A stretch of 64,000 nt of DNA from Solibacillus sp. FSL H8-0538 (GCF_038003525.1 NZ_JBBOPI010000001.1:2099001-2163000), one strand, 5' to 3'. Numbered from the stretch's first letter, positions 25,596 through 35,547 are shown. The notes: generated by a model from the sequence alone, not told the origin. Made by a program: numbers and translations.

Positions 25596-27233
25596 TCATT
25601 TCAACTTTTTTGAAATACGACGGAACATCGTCTTTAAATCGAGCTTTCTTTCGGGTTCCCCCTGCGCAATTTGCACATGTAATACATCACTTAACTTTTC
25701 GTCAAAGCTAATTTTCTCGAGCCGGTGCGTATCTAGTAGCTCGCCGGCAATAAAATGTTCAATACTTAACGAGCCACCCGGACTACAAATAATGACATCA
25801 AAGCCGAGCATGCTAAGGAACATCAAGAGAATCGCATCCTGCCTTTGCATTTGCCCACTTTCTTCTTCTTTAAACACAAGAAACGTTGGATTCAAATAAC
25901 TATAATCAAACTGCTGATACAGACGAATCACTTCATCTGGAATGAGCAGGAGCTGACCGAATAAATAGGTTTCATATTTTTTTTTCGATTCTTGCGGTAG
26001 GAGCTGGATATAGCCGCTTTCAATTAAACGAATGATCGTTCTGGCGACATTTCGCTGTGCCCCTAGTTGTAAATTTTTAAATGGCCAAACCGATAACCGA
26101 ATCATCTTTTCAATATCTAGCTGACCATTCGTGCTCGCATCCCGCATATGAAATTGCATATTCCCCTTCTGCAATGGGAGTAGCGGGAATGTTGTAGCAG
26201 TATACGTTGTTTTTTGATCGTGCAAGTATTTAATTTTAGTTACATAGTCTTGTCTGTTCAGCGATACGCCCTCAATTTTGGCAAATAATACAGGTAAATA
26301 CACCGTATCATCTTCATCAGTAAAGCCGTCACGTAAATATAATTGCGCATCAGATAAAATGAAAAGCTCATCGTATGTTGTATTTAATATGCGCGTGCGC
26401 GTTTCATAATCTGCATATTTCCACGGGTAATTCAGCGCTGGGTTTGTATAAAGTTGCTGACTCACCTGCTCGGACGCGCGTGATGTAATCGTTTGCACCC
26501 GTATCGGCTTATCGTAGGGAAAATCAAACACTTCAGTTGTTGTAGCTAGCTGTTTTGTCGGAAAATCTTGGATGCCGTAAGACGTGAAAATATCTTCACC
26601 ATTCGGCTCCACTACTACGATGTCACAGCCAAATAAATATAAGAAGTATAAAAAATATACTTCACTTTCCTTAGCAGGACCGTACCAGAAAATCTTTGGC
26701 ATCTCGACTTCAAACGGAGACTCCTGCAGCCATTCCGGGAAATAATGATTGGACCACTTCACAAAATCCAGTAAAATCCGTTGCATTAGATTACTTTGCA
26801 GTCGAGGAAACCGCTGCTCTAAAAATTCGAGCCATTTCCGAAGCGTCTGGGCAAAGTGATCGCGGTACGGACTGTTCATTAACGGCAGAAGTTGCTTGCC
26901 TGCAAAAAACGCCATAAAGCGGTTAATAGATAGCGGATTAACTTGATGGATTTGCAAAATATTCACAATCTCTGTGCGTTTTTGCGGGCTAATCAGTTTC
27001 GGCATATTGTCAAAAAGCAGCGTCCAATTAATGCCTTTATTTGTTATCGCGTATATATATTCCTGCGCTTCATATTCATTGTCTTCTATGCCTAGCAGTT
27101 GTATCGCAACACGCGTATGCAGTAATTCTCCATTTCCTTTTAAAAAAATCGGTCGCATAGACAATTTCAATGCGATCATTTCCTCCCAATGCTGAAGTGC
27201 TGTTTCTTCAAAATTCTGCGGTTTAAATAACAC
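25596..27233 (-). CDS. yceG: YceG-family protein of the Ter locus
   Basis: A 545-residue soluble protein matching the Bacillus YceG family found in Ter loci. It seems to contain two related halves: 'KIFWYGPAKESEVYFLYFLY...GCDIVVVEPNGEDIF' (about 170-215) and 'PTFLVFKEEESGQMQRQDAILLMFLSMLGFDVIICSPGG' (about 450-490), where 'LxxLGxDVxxxxPxG' recurs. That internal repeat suggests a duplicated Rossmann-like unit. The start is GTG 27233 with GGAGGG 9 nt upstream. It heads the operon behind a sigma-A-type promoter. Biochemical role unknown; part of the predicted Ter biosynthetic set. Confidence 0.85.
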   Translation of the reverse strand: MLFKPQNFEETALQHWEEMIALKLSMRPIFLKGNGELLHTRVAIQLLGIEDNEYEAQEYIYAITNKGINWTLLFDNMPKLISPQKRTEIVNILQIHQVNPLSINRFMAFFAGKQLLPLMNSPYRDHFAQTLRKWLEFLEQRFPRLQSNLMQRILLDFVKWSNHYFPEWLQESPFEVEMPKIFWYGPAKESEVYFLYFLYLFGCDIVVVEPNGEDIFTSYGIQDFPTKQLATTTEVFDFPYDKPIRVQTITSRASEQVSQQLYTNPALNYPWKYADYETRTRILNTTYDELFILSDAQLYLRDGFTDEDDTVYLPVLFAKIEGVSLNRQDYVTKIKYLHDQKTTYTATTFPLLPLQKGNMQFHMRDASTNGQLDIEKMIRLSVWPFKNLQLGAQRNVARTIIRLIESGYIQLLPQESKKKYETYLFGQLLLIPDEVIRLYQQFDYSYLNPTFLVFKEEESGQMQRQDAILLMFLSMLGFDVIICSPGGSLSIEHFIAGELLDTHRLEKISFDEKLSDVLHVQIAQGEPERKLDLKTMFRRISKKLK

Positions 27234-27296
27234 GAATGAATTCCCTCCAGTCTATCTCAAAAATGTTATGTAGAAATTTTACCGATGTATTATTAA

Positions 27297-27325
27297 ATTA
27301 TAAGTTATTTAATGCCTTTTTCACA
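27297..27325 (-). promoter_or_regulatory. Probable promoter of the Ter operon
   Basis: On the minus strand TGTGAA and TATAAT are separated by 17 bp, ending about 64 bp before the yceG start. The -35 is weak, consistent with activator- or stress-dependent use. Confidence 0.45.
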
Positions 27326-27463
27326 CGAAAGATGTAATTATTGAAGGAAATATCATTGTAAACAGCAGAATTCATCGTTCACTAGTGTAAATATTCCGAA
27401 AAATTAGAAACCAAGCAATATGTGTTACTATCAATATTAATCAAAAGTAAGGGGGCAATTTTT

Positions 27464-29455
27464 TTGAAATTATCTATTCGATGGCGCATTATTGGTCTTG
27501 TTATTTTAATCGTCATCGTCGGCTTAGGCAGTTTAGCAACAATCAGTTCCTTAATAATTACGAATAAAACGGAAGAATCCGTTGTAAACCAAAGTGAGAC
27601 GTTAGTGACACAAGTTTCGACAACGATTACAACCTTTTTATCTACATATGAAAAAGGTATTTCAGTTTTAGCTGCATCTGAAAATATTAAACAATTTTCT
27701 AATGCTGATCGTACATATAATAGTGAAGCAGATCAAGTTTATCGACAAGAGTTAGCAAACTTTTTAAAGAGCTTTGATGCTGCTTCGTCAGTTTATTTTT
27801 CTGATGGTGTAGAGACAATTATTGAACCGCATTTTGACGGAATTATTGGCTTTGACACGACGACACGTAGCTGGTATCAAAACAGTATGAAAAACCCGGA
27901 TTCTGTGCATTGGTCAGCACCATATATTGATGAGTCAACGGGCGAATATGCCATTACCGGCTCAATAGCAGTAAAAGAAGGCAATCAAATAATCGGTATT
28001 ATGGGTGTCGATTTACTATTATCGAACTTAACGGAAACGGTTTCTTCAATTGAACTTGGTTACGGGGGCTACCCGATTATTTTTGATAGCGCTGGTTCAG
28101 CAATCGTCCACCCAACGCTTGCTGGAGAAAATATGAGTAGTGAAAATTACGTTTCTAAAATACTGAAGGATCGTGAAATAACGAAACAACTGAAAACAGA
28201 AATTGGACAAAAGGATCATATTATCGCCTACACAAAAATCCCAGAAATTGGTTGGACTATTGGTGCGGTGTATAACCAAAAAAACCTTCAAGAAACAGCG
28301 AGCAGTATTCAAAAAATCATTTTCATTATTACGGTACTGATTTTAGCCGTGACATTTATTGTACTGTACTTCTTCATTTCACGTATGGTCAAGCCGCTTT
28401 ATACACTTGGCACATTAATGGAACGCGTATCAGACGGGGATCTAACCGTTCATATTGAAGTAAAGACACAGGATGAAATTGGCCGTCTTGCTCATCATTT
28501 CAATGACATGATTGGTCACATGAAAAATATTATTCGTGTAGTGCAGCATTCTGCAACAAACGTAGAGGACCGTTCACATCACTTGAGTGCGATGGCAGAG
28601 CAAACGAGTGCATCAAGCATTGAAGTGTCCATGGCAGTAAATGAAATTGCCGTTGGTGCCACAGAATCGTCTGAAAATGCAGATGAGGTAACGGAGCAAT
28701 CCGCATCACTAGGCAATCAAATTAATCGCATGCATGAACAGACAAGCGCTGTTCAAAAAGTGACGATGGAAGCAGGTCAATTAAATGGTACGGGTCAGGA
28801 AAAAATGTCTGCCCTTCTCACGAGCTTTGATAGTTCAGAAAAAGACTTACACGAAATGGCTCGTGTTGTAAGTGCACTTGAGGCAAAAATTACATCGATT
28901 GATTCTGTTATGAACGGTATCTCTGCGATTTCAGCGCAAACAAATTTACTCGCACTAAATGCATCAATTGAAGCTGCACGTGCCGGCGACCATGGCAAAG
29001 GCTTTGCCGTCGTAGCCGATGAAGTCCGCAAGCTAGCTGAACAATCTGCGGCATCAACAGAGCAAGTAAAAGCAACAATCACAGAGCTTCAAAAAGAATC
29101 ACATTCCGTTACTTCACAAATGAAGGAAATGGAGGAAACTTTCCATAATCAGGGCAGTGTTGTTGAGGATACTAACGCTGTTTTCAATCAATTGTCATCC
29201 TTAATCGATACAATTGAAGACTCGTTTGTCTCGGTTACTGAAGAAATACAAGGCATTATCGGCTATAAAGATCAAGTGGTCCATACTATTGAGCATATGG
29301 CGATTACTGCACAATCCTCTGCTGCTGCATGTGAGGAAGTAAGTGCTGCATCAGATGAGCAACTACGTGCCATCCAGTCTGTTGCCGAAGCATCAGAGCA
29401 GCTAAATAACTTAAGTAATGAGCTTTCTGTCGCTGTAAGTAAATTTAAATTATAG
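27464..29455 (+). CDS. Methyl-accepting chemotaxis receptor (dCache-HAMP-MCP)
   Basis: A 663-residue transmembrane chemoreceptor. TM1 is about residues 8-33; an extracellular dCache sensor follows, with '[20 protein letters not shown]' and '[11 protein letters not shown]' typical of the domain. TM2 is about 282-305, then HAMP ('[20 protein letters not shown]') and the signalling domain with the hairpin tip '[20 protein letters not shown]'. The start is TTG 27464, 8 nt after GGGGG. The ligand may be an amino or organic acid. It is the first of two adjacent receptor genes separated by a terminator. Confidence 0.9.
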   Translation: MKLSIRWRIIGLVILIVIVGLGSLATISSLIITNKTEESVVNQSETLVTQVSTTITTFLSTYEKGISVLAASENIKQFSNADRTYNSEADQVYRQELANFLKSFDAASSVYFSDGVETIIEPHFDGIIGFDTTTRSWYQNSMKNPDSVHWSAPYIDESTGEYAITGSIAVKEGNQIIGIMGVDLLLSNLTETVSSIELGYGGYPIIFDSAGSAIVHPTLAGENMSSENYVSKILKDREITKQLKTEIGQKDHIIAYTKIPEIGWTIGAVYNQKNLQETASSIQKIIFIITVLILAVTFIVLYFFISRMVKPLYTLGTLMERVSDGDLTVHIEVKTQDEIGRLAHHFNDMIGHMKNIIRVVQHSATNVEDRSHHLSAMAEQTSASSIEVSMAVNEIAVGATESSENADEVTEQSASLGNQINRMHEQTSAVQKVTMEAGQLNGTGQEKMSALLTSFDSSEKDLHEMARVVSALEAKITSIDSVMNGISAISAQTNLLALNASIEAARAGDHGKGFAVVADEVRKLAEQSAASTEQVKATITELQKESHSVTSQMKEMEETFHNQGSVVEDTNAVFNQLSSLIDTIEDSFVSVTEEIQGIIGYKDQVVHTIEHMAITAQSSAAACEEVSAASDEQLRAIQSVAEASEQLNNLSNELSVAVSKFKL

Positions 29456-29462
29456 TTTTAGG

Positions 29463-29495
29463 AGTTGTGCGGAATATTGTCGCGCAACTTTTTAT
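29463..29495 (+). terminator. Terminator between the two chemoreceptor genes
   Basis: AGTTGTGCG pairs with CGCGCAACT and is followed by TTTTTAT. Confidence 0.8.
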
Positions 29496-29566
29496 ATTAA
29501 AAATATTTCAACGTTTATGAAAATATAGTAAAATAGGGACCAGTCAATAACGAAAGGATGAATACT

Positions 29567-31564
29567 TTGGCACTTAATGCTTCATTAAAAACAAAAATTT
29601 TAGTCCCCCTACTATCCTTACTTGTCATCTCTTTTACCTTGCTTATTATCATTCTATCTAGTTCCAATGGTAAAGCACTAAAAGAAAATACTATTTCACA
29701 AAGCTCTACAATGATTGATAGCACGTCTGAAACAATTACTTCCTATTTTGCTCAATATAAAAATGGAATGAATTTACTTTCTCAAAATAAAGAGCTAATA
29801 ACCGTTGCATCTGAATCGGTTTCATCAGATTCCCTTCAAGTTGACGCACTTTATGAAGCACTTGTGCCGTTTACGGATATTTATAATGGAGTATTAAGTA
29901 CATATGTTGGTTTGGCAAATAAGCAAACTGTCATTACGCCCAATAACACAATTCCGGAAAACTATGATCCGCATTCCCGTGATTGGTATAAAGATGCTGT
30001 ACAGGCAAATGGTCCAGTCTGGAGCGAGCCATATATTGATGCATTTACAGGAGAGAAAGTCATTACAATCTCTCAACCGATTTATAAGGGAGATACTTTT
30101 TTAGGCGTGATCGCAACAGATTTAAGCCTTTCCTCTTTAATGGAAATGGTGCAAACCATTGATCCGGGCTACAAAGGCAATGTGATCCTTATAAGTTCAC
30201 TTGGTAATGCAATCGTCCATGAGTCCATTGAAGAAGAAAACTTATTCGAAATTAATGATTACGCCTTTTTAGAAAAATTACAACAAACTGACGAAGACAT
30301 TCATACAGAAGAAACGACATCTGGAATAACCATCTATAAGCGCGTATCAGATTTAAACTGGATTGTCGGAGCAGAATATGCAGAGAATAACGTAAATGCG
30401 CTTTCCAACTCAACAACGAAAACGCTTATCATTACCAGTGTTGTTGTGCTGATTCTAATGGCAGCTTTAATTTTATACATTGTCGGACGCCTCGTAAAAC
30501 CAATTAATCATCTAGAAAAGCAAGCACAACAAATTGCGACTGGTGATTTAACGGTTGAAATGGTGGCAACAAGCGCAGATGAAATTGGCCGACTGTCAAC
30601 ATCCTTTAATGAAATGGTGACAAAAACGAGCGCTACACTCCACCAAATTCAAGAATCTGTCAACCAGCTTAGCCTTTCCTCTGAAAGCTTAAATGCCTAT
30701 TCAGAAGAAATGAATGCAGTAAGTGATGAAATTGCTAAAGCAACGTCTTCTATTTCAGAAGATGCGTCGATTGTCAGTCAGGAAGCAGCGAATGCGGCCA
30801 GCTCATCTGCTGTTTTACAGGTGCAAATGGAAACTATTAATGAAAATACAGGGGTGCTCTCTTCTACTGCACATAATGTAGATTCAATTAGTCAAGAAGC
30901 GTTACAGCAAATTGAACATTTAGATCATGCGAACCATTCAATGCAGCAAAAAATTGGGCATATGCAAGAGGTAATCTCATCATTAGAAACAGGCATGGTA
31001 ACTATCGAAAGTATTACGACGATGATTACAAACATTTCATCACAAACAAATTTACTTGCACTAAACGCGTCGATTGAAGCAGCACGAGCTGGTGAACATG
31101 GGAAAGGCTTTGCTGTCGTAGCCGATGAAGTACGGAAATTGGCGGAGCAATCTGCTGAAGCTGCATCAAATGTTCAGTTAGCTATCCAAGGCATTTTATC
31201 GAAAACAAAAGAGGCTTCATATGAAATGCGTCAAACGAATGAGCAATTCGACGTACAGCTACAAGCAGTAGATCAAACGACTACTGCATTCCAGCAAATG
31301 TCAGCTCAAGTAACTGATATGCTTCAAGCCATTCATACAATCAATGAAGAAGTGTCAACCGCTACCGCCTCTTCTGCACTAATGCAAAAGCAAATGGCAG
31401 AAATATTAAGCGCTAGCGATCAAACCCTTGCCGCAACAGAGGAAGTGACAAGCTCTACTCACGAGCAAAGTCAGGCTACACATACAGTCGCAACAGCTTC
31501 TGAAGAACTGCTTGGCATGGCACACGAAATGAAACGCCTTATCGACCAATTTAAAATGAAATAA
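29567..31564 (+). CDS. Methyl-accepting chemotaxis receptor (dCache-HAMP-MCP)
   Basis: A 665-residue chemoreceptor with the same plan as its neighbour: TM1 (about 10-32), dCache domain ('[20 protein letters not shown]', '[13 protein letters not shown]'), TM2 (about 282-303), HAMP ('[20 protein letters not shown]') and MCP domain with '[20 protein letters not shown]'. The ATG at 29558 directly abuts the RBS AAAGGA, while TTG 29567 has 8 nt spacing and is preferred. The two receptors are clearly paralogous in layout but diverged in the sensor, suggesting different ligands. A strong terminator follows. Confidence 0.9.
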   Translation: MALNASLKTKILVPLLSLLVISFTLLIIILSSSNGKALKENTISQSSTMIDSTSETITSYFAQYKNGMNLLSQNKELITVASESVSSDSLQVDALYEALVPFTDIYNGVLSTYVGLANKQTVITPNNTIPENYDPHSRDWYKDAVQANGPVWSEPYIDAFTGEKVITISQPIYKGDTFLGVIATDLSLSSLMEMVQTIDPGYKGNVILISSLGNAIVHESIEEENLFEINDYAFLEKLQQTDEDIHTEETTSGITIYKRVSDLNWIVGAEYAENNVNALSNSTTKTLIITSVVVLILMAALILYIVGRLVKPINHLEKQAQQIATGDLTVEMVATSADEIGRLSTSFNEMVTKTSATLHQIQESVNQLSLSSESLNAYSEEMNAVSDEIAKATSSISEDASIVSQEAANAASSSAVLQVQMETINENTGVLSSTAHNVDSISQEALQQIEHLDHANHSMQQKIGHMQEVISSLETGMVTIESITTMITNISSQTNLLALNASIEAARAGEHGKGFAVVADEVRKLAEQSAEAASNVQLAIQGILSKTKEASYEMRQTNEQFDVQLQAVDQTTTAFQQMSAQVTDMLQAIHTINEEVSTATASSALMQKQMAEILSASDQTLAATEEVTSSTHEQSQATHTVATASEELLGMAHEMKRLIDQFKMK

Positions 31565-31569
31565 TAAAT

Positions 31570-31607
31570 GGAGAGGACTGCCTAGTAGGTAGTCCTCTCT
31601 TCGTCTT
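31570..31607 (+). terminator. Terminator after the second chemoreceptor gene
   Basis: GAGAGGACT and AGTCCTCTC form the stem, followed by TTCGTCTTT. Confidence 0.85.
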
Positions 31608-31644
31608 TAGAATATTGTAGTATTTAAACGTATGTAGAAAGATG

Positions 31645-31735
31645 AGAATAACACAACTCGCGCAAACTAGGGCGAGTTGATGTCCTTACATATGTGGAGA
31701 GGAAAATTATTCTTTCTTATCCACATAAAAAAAAT
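31645..31735 (+). repeat. Two-hairpin dispersed repeat, copy 2
   Basis: Hairpin 1 is AACTCGC / GGCGAGTT, followed by GATGTCCTTA. Hairpin 2 pairs TATGTGGAGAGGAAA with TTTCTTATCCACATA and runs into AAAAAAAA. This is the best-preserved full copy of the family in the window. Confidence 0.7.
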
Positions 31736-32479
31736 GCCCTTTTATGCGCAAAAGGACATTTAAATCAAGTCTACTATTAGGGGAAGACTTTATGCCACTC
31801 TTTATTAATATAGAGGGGGTTACGTTAGTATTTTACCCAAGAAATTGAAAATGGATACTTTTGTTTTTAATGTAAAAATTCTTTCGGTAATTTTTGTTTA
31901 ATATGTGCTTTTGTATGTGTAGAGTCCACAATTTTTTTTACTTTTGATAATTATCTTTCTAGTGCGATTTCTACTTTTTTTCGATAACCAAGTCTAATTC
32001 GCTTACATCTTGAACACGAAGCCTAAGGAATTTTATTAGTAAAATCGGAGCAATTTTGGAATCTTCTGGTGCCATATCTATGAAATACTTCAACGTCCTA
32101 TTGTATTATTAACGTTTGTCAATATCAGTATCAGATACTTCAAAAGTACCTTTTAATTATAGGTAATGTAAATTAACTCTGTTGTTTTTATGAAAATAAT
32201 GATTAGTAGTGAAAACTTACTACAACCGTGCCTTGCACAAAGCGCGAAGACGAACCGTAGGAGACCACTTCAGTGGGATCATGCGGTTTGTGCGCTTAGC
32301 AGGGTTGGAATTAGCTAGTACAACAACAGTAGCCTTTAAAAGCACTAAATGAAAAAAGCGAAGTATTCAACGATTGAATCGCCGAATACCTCCCTAAGCT
32401 AAATTATATGGACTTTTTCAGCGCCCTCAATACCCATATGGATGGTGACTTAGAAAGTTTTCAATTTAACGGTCCCAAC
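31736..32479. other. Gene-free region with decayed coding traces
   Basis: No intact gene is supported. On the minus strand around 32090-31970 there is a 40-codon open stretch (MAPEDSKIAPILLIKFLRLR...) with stops on both sides, preceded by 'KGTFEVSDTDIDKR' and two stops; it looks like the remains of a gene. Nearer the coat gene, 32335-32428 contains a hairpin (GTATTC...GAATAC) and the tail ACTTTTTCAGCGCCCTCA shared with other repeat copies. Confidence 0.4.
32224..32315. other. Structured intergenic element
   Basis: An extended imperfect hairpin: outer AACC.TGC pairs with GCAGGGTT; inner GACGAACCG...ACCAC pairs with GTGG...CGGTTTGT around a TTCA loop. No coding. It could be a small structured RNA or a repeat copy; strand is undecided. 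Confidence 0.35.
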
Positions 32480-33133
32480 CTACACCCTACGCACAATCTT
32501 CACGTGCTCTAAATTCACATACGTATTAGCCATTCTCGCTGATTGCATTTCAATAAATGGTCCATCCATTTTCATGATTTTTCCGATATGATATGGCTTT
32601 GTACTTTGATTCAAAATGACAAGCTCGTTTGTCATTTTCGCTAACTGTGCTGCTAATGTTGGTTCCAAGTCGGAAGGTGCTGCATTATCTCTATGCAGTC
32701 CGTAAGGCAATTGGTTGTGCGGATATGGAATAAGCGATTTCAAATGCTTACTTGCAATATACATCGTCTTATAAATCGGTGAATGGAATACAAAATAGTC
32801 CTGTAATACATGCGTAATATATCCGTGCAGGGACTCGTTACGCATGACATAAAGTTCTGTATAGAACCCTAGTGCTTGGGTAAGGATACCTGGTAAAGTC
32901 AATTCGTTTTTATTAATACTTGGCAACTCAGAGGGCTCTACCACAGCCTCATTCTCATTACTTGCTTTTGTAACATGCTGAATATGTTCAACCGGAATAT
33001 ACAAAAAATCAATTCCATTAAACAACACGACTATGTCACGACTTAAATCAATAATTGATCCTTTAATCAATGTATTTCCCGAAAGTTCAAGTGTAATCGT
33101 TTCTTTACCTGCATACTGAAGTAAATTGATCAC
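32480..33133 (-). CDS. Coat-associated-type protein (CotB/DUF2642-like folds)
   Basis: About 217 residues. 'LELSGNTLIKGSIIDLSRDIVVLFNGIDFLYIPVEHIQHV' and, near the end, 'PYHIGKIMKMDGPFIEMQSA...YVNLEHVKIV' are two Sm/SH3-like beta units of the kind seen in CotB and DUF2642 spore proteins. A middle unit 'LYVMRNESLHGYITHVLQDYFVFHSPIYKTMYIASKHLKSL' has the same rhythm, so three repeats are likely. The start is taken as GTG 33133 because GGAGG lies 6 nt upstream, inside the extension from 33151. It is the last gene of a four-gene unit beginning with a CotB-like gene. Location in the spore coat is inferred. Confidence 0.6.
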   Translation of the reverse strand: MINLLQYAGKETITLELSGNTLIKGSIIDLSRDIVVLFNGIDFLYIPVEHIQHVTKASNENEAVVEPSELPSINKNELTLPGILTQALGFYTELYVMRNESLHGYITHVLQDYFVFHSPIYKTMYIASKHLKSLIPYPHNQLPYGLHRDNAAPSDLEPTLAAQLAKMTNELVILNQSTKPYHIGKIMKMDGPFIEMQSARMANTYVNLEHVKIVRRV

Positions 33134-33147
33134 GCTCCCCCTCCCTC

Positions 33148-34491
33148 TCATTCAAATAGCCACATCGTCCATGCATATAAACTAAATAAACTCACAATTA
33201 ATCCAATTGGAATAACATAAACCGTAACTTTGAGATATTTCCCCCATGTGATGTGAATGCCGTTTTTTTTCAATATAAACATCCAAATAAGCGTTGCGAG
33301 TGTACCAATTGGCGTTAGGAGTGCACCGATATCACTTCCCAATACATTTGCTAAATATGCTATTTGTAACAGTAGTGGGCTTAAGTCCATATCCATAATG
33401 GAAAACGTACCAATCATGACAGCTGGAAGATTATTAAATACGTTTGAGAGTACAGTAGAAAGTACGCCAAACGCAATTGCAGCATTCATTGCATCTTGCT
33501 CAGCAAAGTCTTTAAGTAAGCGAATAATCATGTCATTGAATCCGACATTTTGTAGACCGTATACAAGGACATACATGTTGAAGGCAAATAAAAAAATATG
33601 CCAGGGCGACCCTTTAACTATATCAATTATTCCCGTTCTCGTTTTCATCCACCTGTAAGCAATCAAAATCAATGCACCTACAAGGCCAATCCATTCAATT
33701 GATATGCCTAGTGGGGTAAGCACAAAAAAGCTAGTTCTCGTCGCTACGACAATGATTAAACAAATTTTAATCATTTGCCAATCGATCACTTCTTCTTCCC
33801 GATTCGTACTAAGTGGATGGGCTGATGGATTCATTGTGTAGTGATGAGGAATAAATGTAATTTTCTTCGGCAGCTCTTTGTGAAAATACAAATATAAAAG
33901 CAATGCAATTATACAAATGCCAATCATCGACGGAACGAACATCATATTGACATAACTATTTAGGCTGAGGCCAATCATTTTTAGTGCGATTAAATTTGAA
34001 ATATTGCTGACGGCGATTGGAGCACTTGCTGCAGTGGCAATGAGAGCACCCGAAATTAAATACGGGAAGATTTGGTGAGGCTTAAATCGGAGAAGTTTGA
34101 CGATATGAATAATGATTGGTGTTGTAATTAAAATGCTCCCGTCATTATTGAACAGCATTGTTGTAAAGAAACATAGTAAATTCGTATAAATGTATAGTCG
34201 AGTGCCCGAATTCTTAGACTTGATAATGATATTATAAGCAATCCATCGAAAAAAACCGATGCTTTCAAGTACAATGGACATCATAATGGTAGATAGAATC
34301 GTTATTGCAGGGCCGCTGACAATTGTAACGATGCCCGAAACATCTTGCCACGAAACAATGCCCGTTATTAAAATAATGCCCGCACCAATTGTTGTGGGTA
34401 TTACTTCATTGATGCCAAACGGTCGCCACAACATGAATAATATTGTTAGCATAAAAACAACCATCATCAATGTAACCGAGCTATCCACCAT
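33148..34491 (-). CDS. ArsB/NhaD-type anion or ion transporter
   Basis: A 447-residue protein with 11-12 membrane segments of the ion-transporter superfamily that includes ArsB, NhaD and CitM. 'TTMLFNNDGSILITTPIII' and 'VLSNVFNNLPAVMIGT' are the paired hairpin motifs typical of the fold, and 'LGSDIGALLTPIGTLATLIW' is close to the ArsB signature. No arsR, arsC or arsD genes adjoin it, so arsenite export is not certain. The ATG at 34491 is preferred over 34509 and overlaps the end of a 47-codon gene. Its place between coat-type genes suggests a role during sporulation or germination. Confidence 0.75.
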   Translation of the reverse strand: MVDSSVTLMMVVFMLTILFMLWRPFGINEVIPTTIGAGIILITGIVSWQDVSGIVTIVSGPAITILSTIMMSIVLESIGFFRWIAYNIIIKSKNSGTRLYIYTNLLCFFTTMLFNNDGSILITTPIIIHIVKLLRFKPHQIFPYLISGALIATAASAPIAVSNISNLIALKMIGLSLNSYVNMMFVPSMIGICIIALLLYLYFHKELPKKITFIPHHYTMNPSAHPLSTNREEEVIDWQMIKICLIIVVATRTSFFVLTPLGISIEWIGLVGALILIAYRWMKTRTGIIDIVKGSPWHIFLFAFNMYVLVYGLQNVGFNDMIIRLLKDFAEQDAMNAAIAFGVLSTVLSNVFNNLPAVMIGTFSIMDMDLSPLLLQIAYLANVLGSDIGALLTPIGTLATLIWMFILKKNGIHITWGKYLKVTVYVIPIGLIVSLFSLYAWTMWLFE

Positions 34492-34624
34492 GCAAATCAG
34501 CCGCCTCATGCTTTGGAATTGTTGGTTTTGTAATTGGAATGCTTGGTTTCTTTTCGCGCGGAGTAGTCAAAAACAGCTTATAAAAAACCGCCCCAACTAT
34601 TGAAAAGTAGAGTAACATGAGCAT
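34481..34624 (-). CDS. Small single-pass membrane peptide
   Basis: A 47-codon frame behind the strong RBS GGGGGGA (7 nt spacing) encodes MLMLLYFSIVGAVFYKLFLT followed by a Pro/Lys/Thr-rich tail (TPREKKPSIPITKPTIPKHE). A single N-terminal membrane helix with a basic cytoplasmic or coat-facing tail is evident. It ends at TAG 34481, overlapping the start of the transporter gene by 11 bp, which suggests translational coupling and perhaps a partner subunit. Codon use and the RBS support it as real. Confidence 0.65.
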   Translation of the reverse strand: MLMLLYFSIVGAVFYKLFLTTPREKKPSIPITKPTIPKHEAADLHGG

Positions 34625-34660
34625 AAAATCCCCCCTTTCTCTCCAATAGTTGCGAACTTT

Positions 34661-35146
34661 TTATTTACGTCTATATGAATTTTTTGTTTGTTTACTATTA
34701 CCTTTTTCTTCGTTTGACTCTTTAGCTTTCGAACCTGCGCTAATGTTGCGAATATGGTACATCGATAGACGAATAACCTCACCATTTGAAATAATTGTGA
34801 CGTAATCCTTTGTTATTTCATCTAAAATGCCTTCAATCATTTCCGGACCGCCGCGATTTACCTTAATCCAATGATGATACAGGTTGCCTATTACCGATAC
34901 AAAATCCGCATCCTGTAAATATTCAAGTTTTTCCGGCATTTCCATATTAAATTTCAAGCCTGATTTCGTGTCAATTGTAAGGCTTTTAATATGTTGTGTT
35001 TTATAATAAACAACACCATCTTCTTCTGTAATTACTGTAAAATAATCATCCCCTGCAGCAAGGAGCTTTCCAATCCGAGATTCCGGTCCACCACGGTCTA
35101 CTTTAACCACTTTATCCATTAGCGACAGCAACATTTCCTTGTTCAT
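34661..35146 (-). CDS. CotB-like spore coat protein, short form
   Basis: A 161-residue protein with two CotB-type repeats: 'KVVKVDRGGPESRIGKLLAA' plus 'DGVVYYKTQHIKSLTI', then 'HWIKVNRGGPEMIEGILDEI' plus 'VIRLSMYHIRNISAG'. The RGGPE motif is diagnostic of CotB, an outer spore-coat protein in B. subtilis. The long Ser/Lys-rich tail of CotB is reduced here to a short polar end (KESNEEKGNSKQTKNSYRRK), so a CotG/CotH-dependent phosphorylated tail is missing. It heads the unit with the small peptide, the transporter and the second coat-type gene. Confidence 0.85.
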   Translation of the reverse strand: MNKEMLLSLMDKVVKVDRGGPESRIGKLLAAGDDYFTVITEEDGVVYYKTQHIKSLTIDTKSGLKFNMEMPEKLEYLQDADFVSVIGNLYHHWIKVNRGGPEMIEGILDEITKDYVTIISNGEVIRLSMYHIRNISAGSKAKESNEEKGNSKQTKNSYRRK

Positions 35147-35327
35147 TTCTAGCCCTCCTGTTTTTATTGTCTTGCTATCTATATGTAACTCTGACTACGG
35201 GCTTACTGTCAAAGGCCTATGTTTATCATAATTTGCATGTTGTTAAGACTCAGGGAGGTTTATTTACTATATTTGAGGAATTATTTGGGGCATTGACGAC
35301 TTTCTTTGTGAATTGTGAAAAAAAGTA

Positions 35328-35385
35328 GAAAAACACAACTCGTCTAAGATAGGCCGAGTTGATGTCCTTACTTATTCAACAAAAA
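35328..35385 (+). repeat. Two-hairpin dispersed repeat, partial copy 3
   Basis: Only the first hairpin (AACTCG / CCGAGTT, then GATGTCCTTACTTAT) is kept. The second hairpin is replaced by the argGH terminator, which begins at its end. Confidence 0.6.
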
Positions 35386-35420
35386 AAATCTGCCCCCAGC
35401 GTCTCCTAGGGGCAGATTAT
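35382..35420 (-). terminator. Terminator of argGH
   Basis: Minus-strand ATCTGCCCC and GGGGCAGAT form the stem and run into TTTTTTTTG. It lies about 130 bp after the argH stop. Confidence 0.8.
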
Positions 35421-35547
35421 GTAACCAATTTGGTTATTATTACCTATTTTTCACCCTCTGGCTACTCAATAGATAAGGTGCTGCAATTGTGCATCGCTGT
35501 ACAACGCATATTGAATGCTTTTTGAAAATTGTTTCGGTAATGGGTAC

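Noticed and set aside
33148-34491. Arsenic resistance operon
   Set aside because: Only an ArsB-like transporter is present, with no arsR, arsC, arsA or arsD, and the neighbours are coat-type genes.
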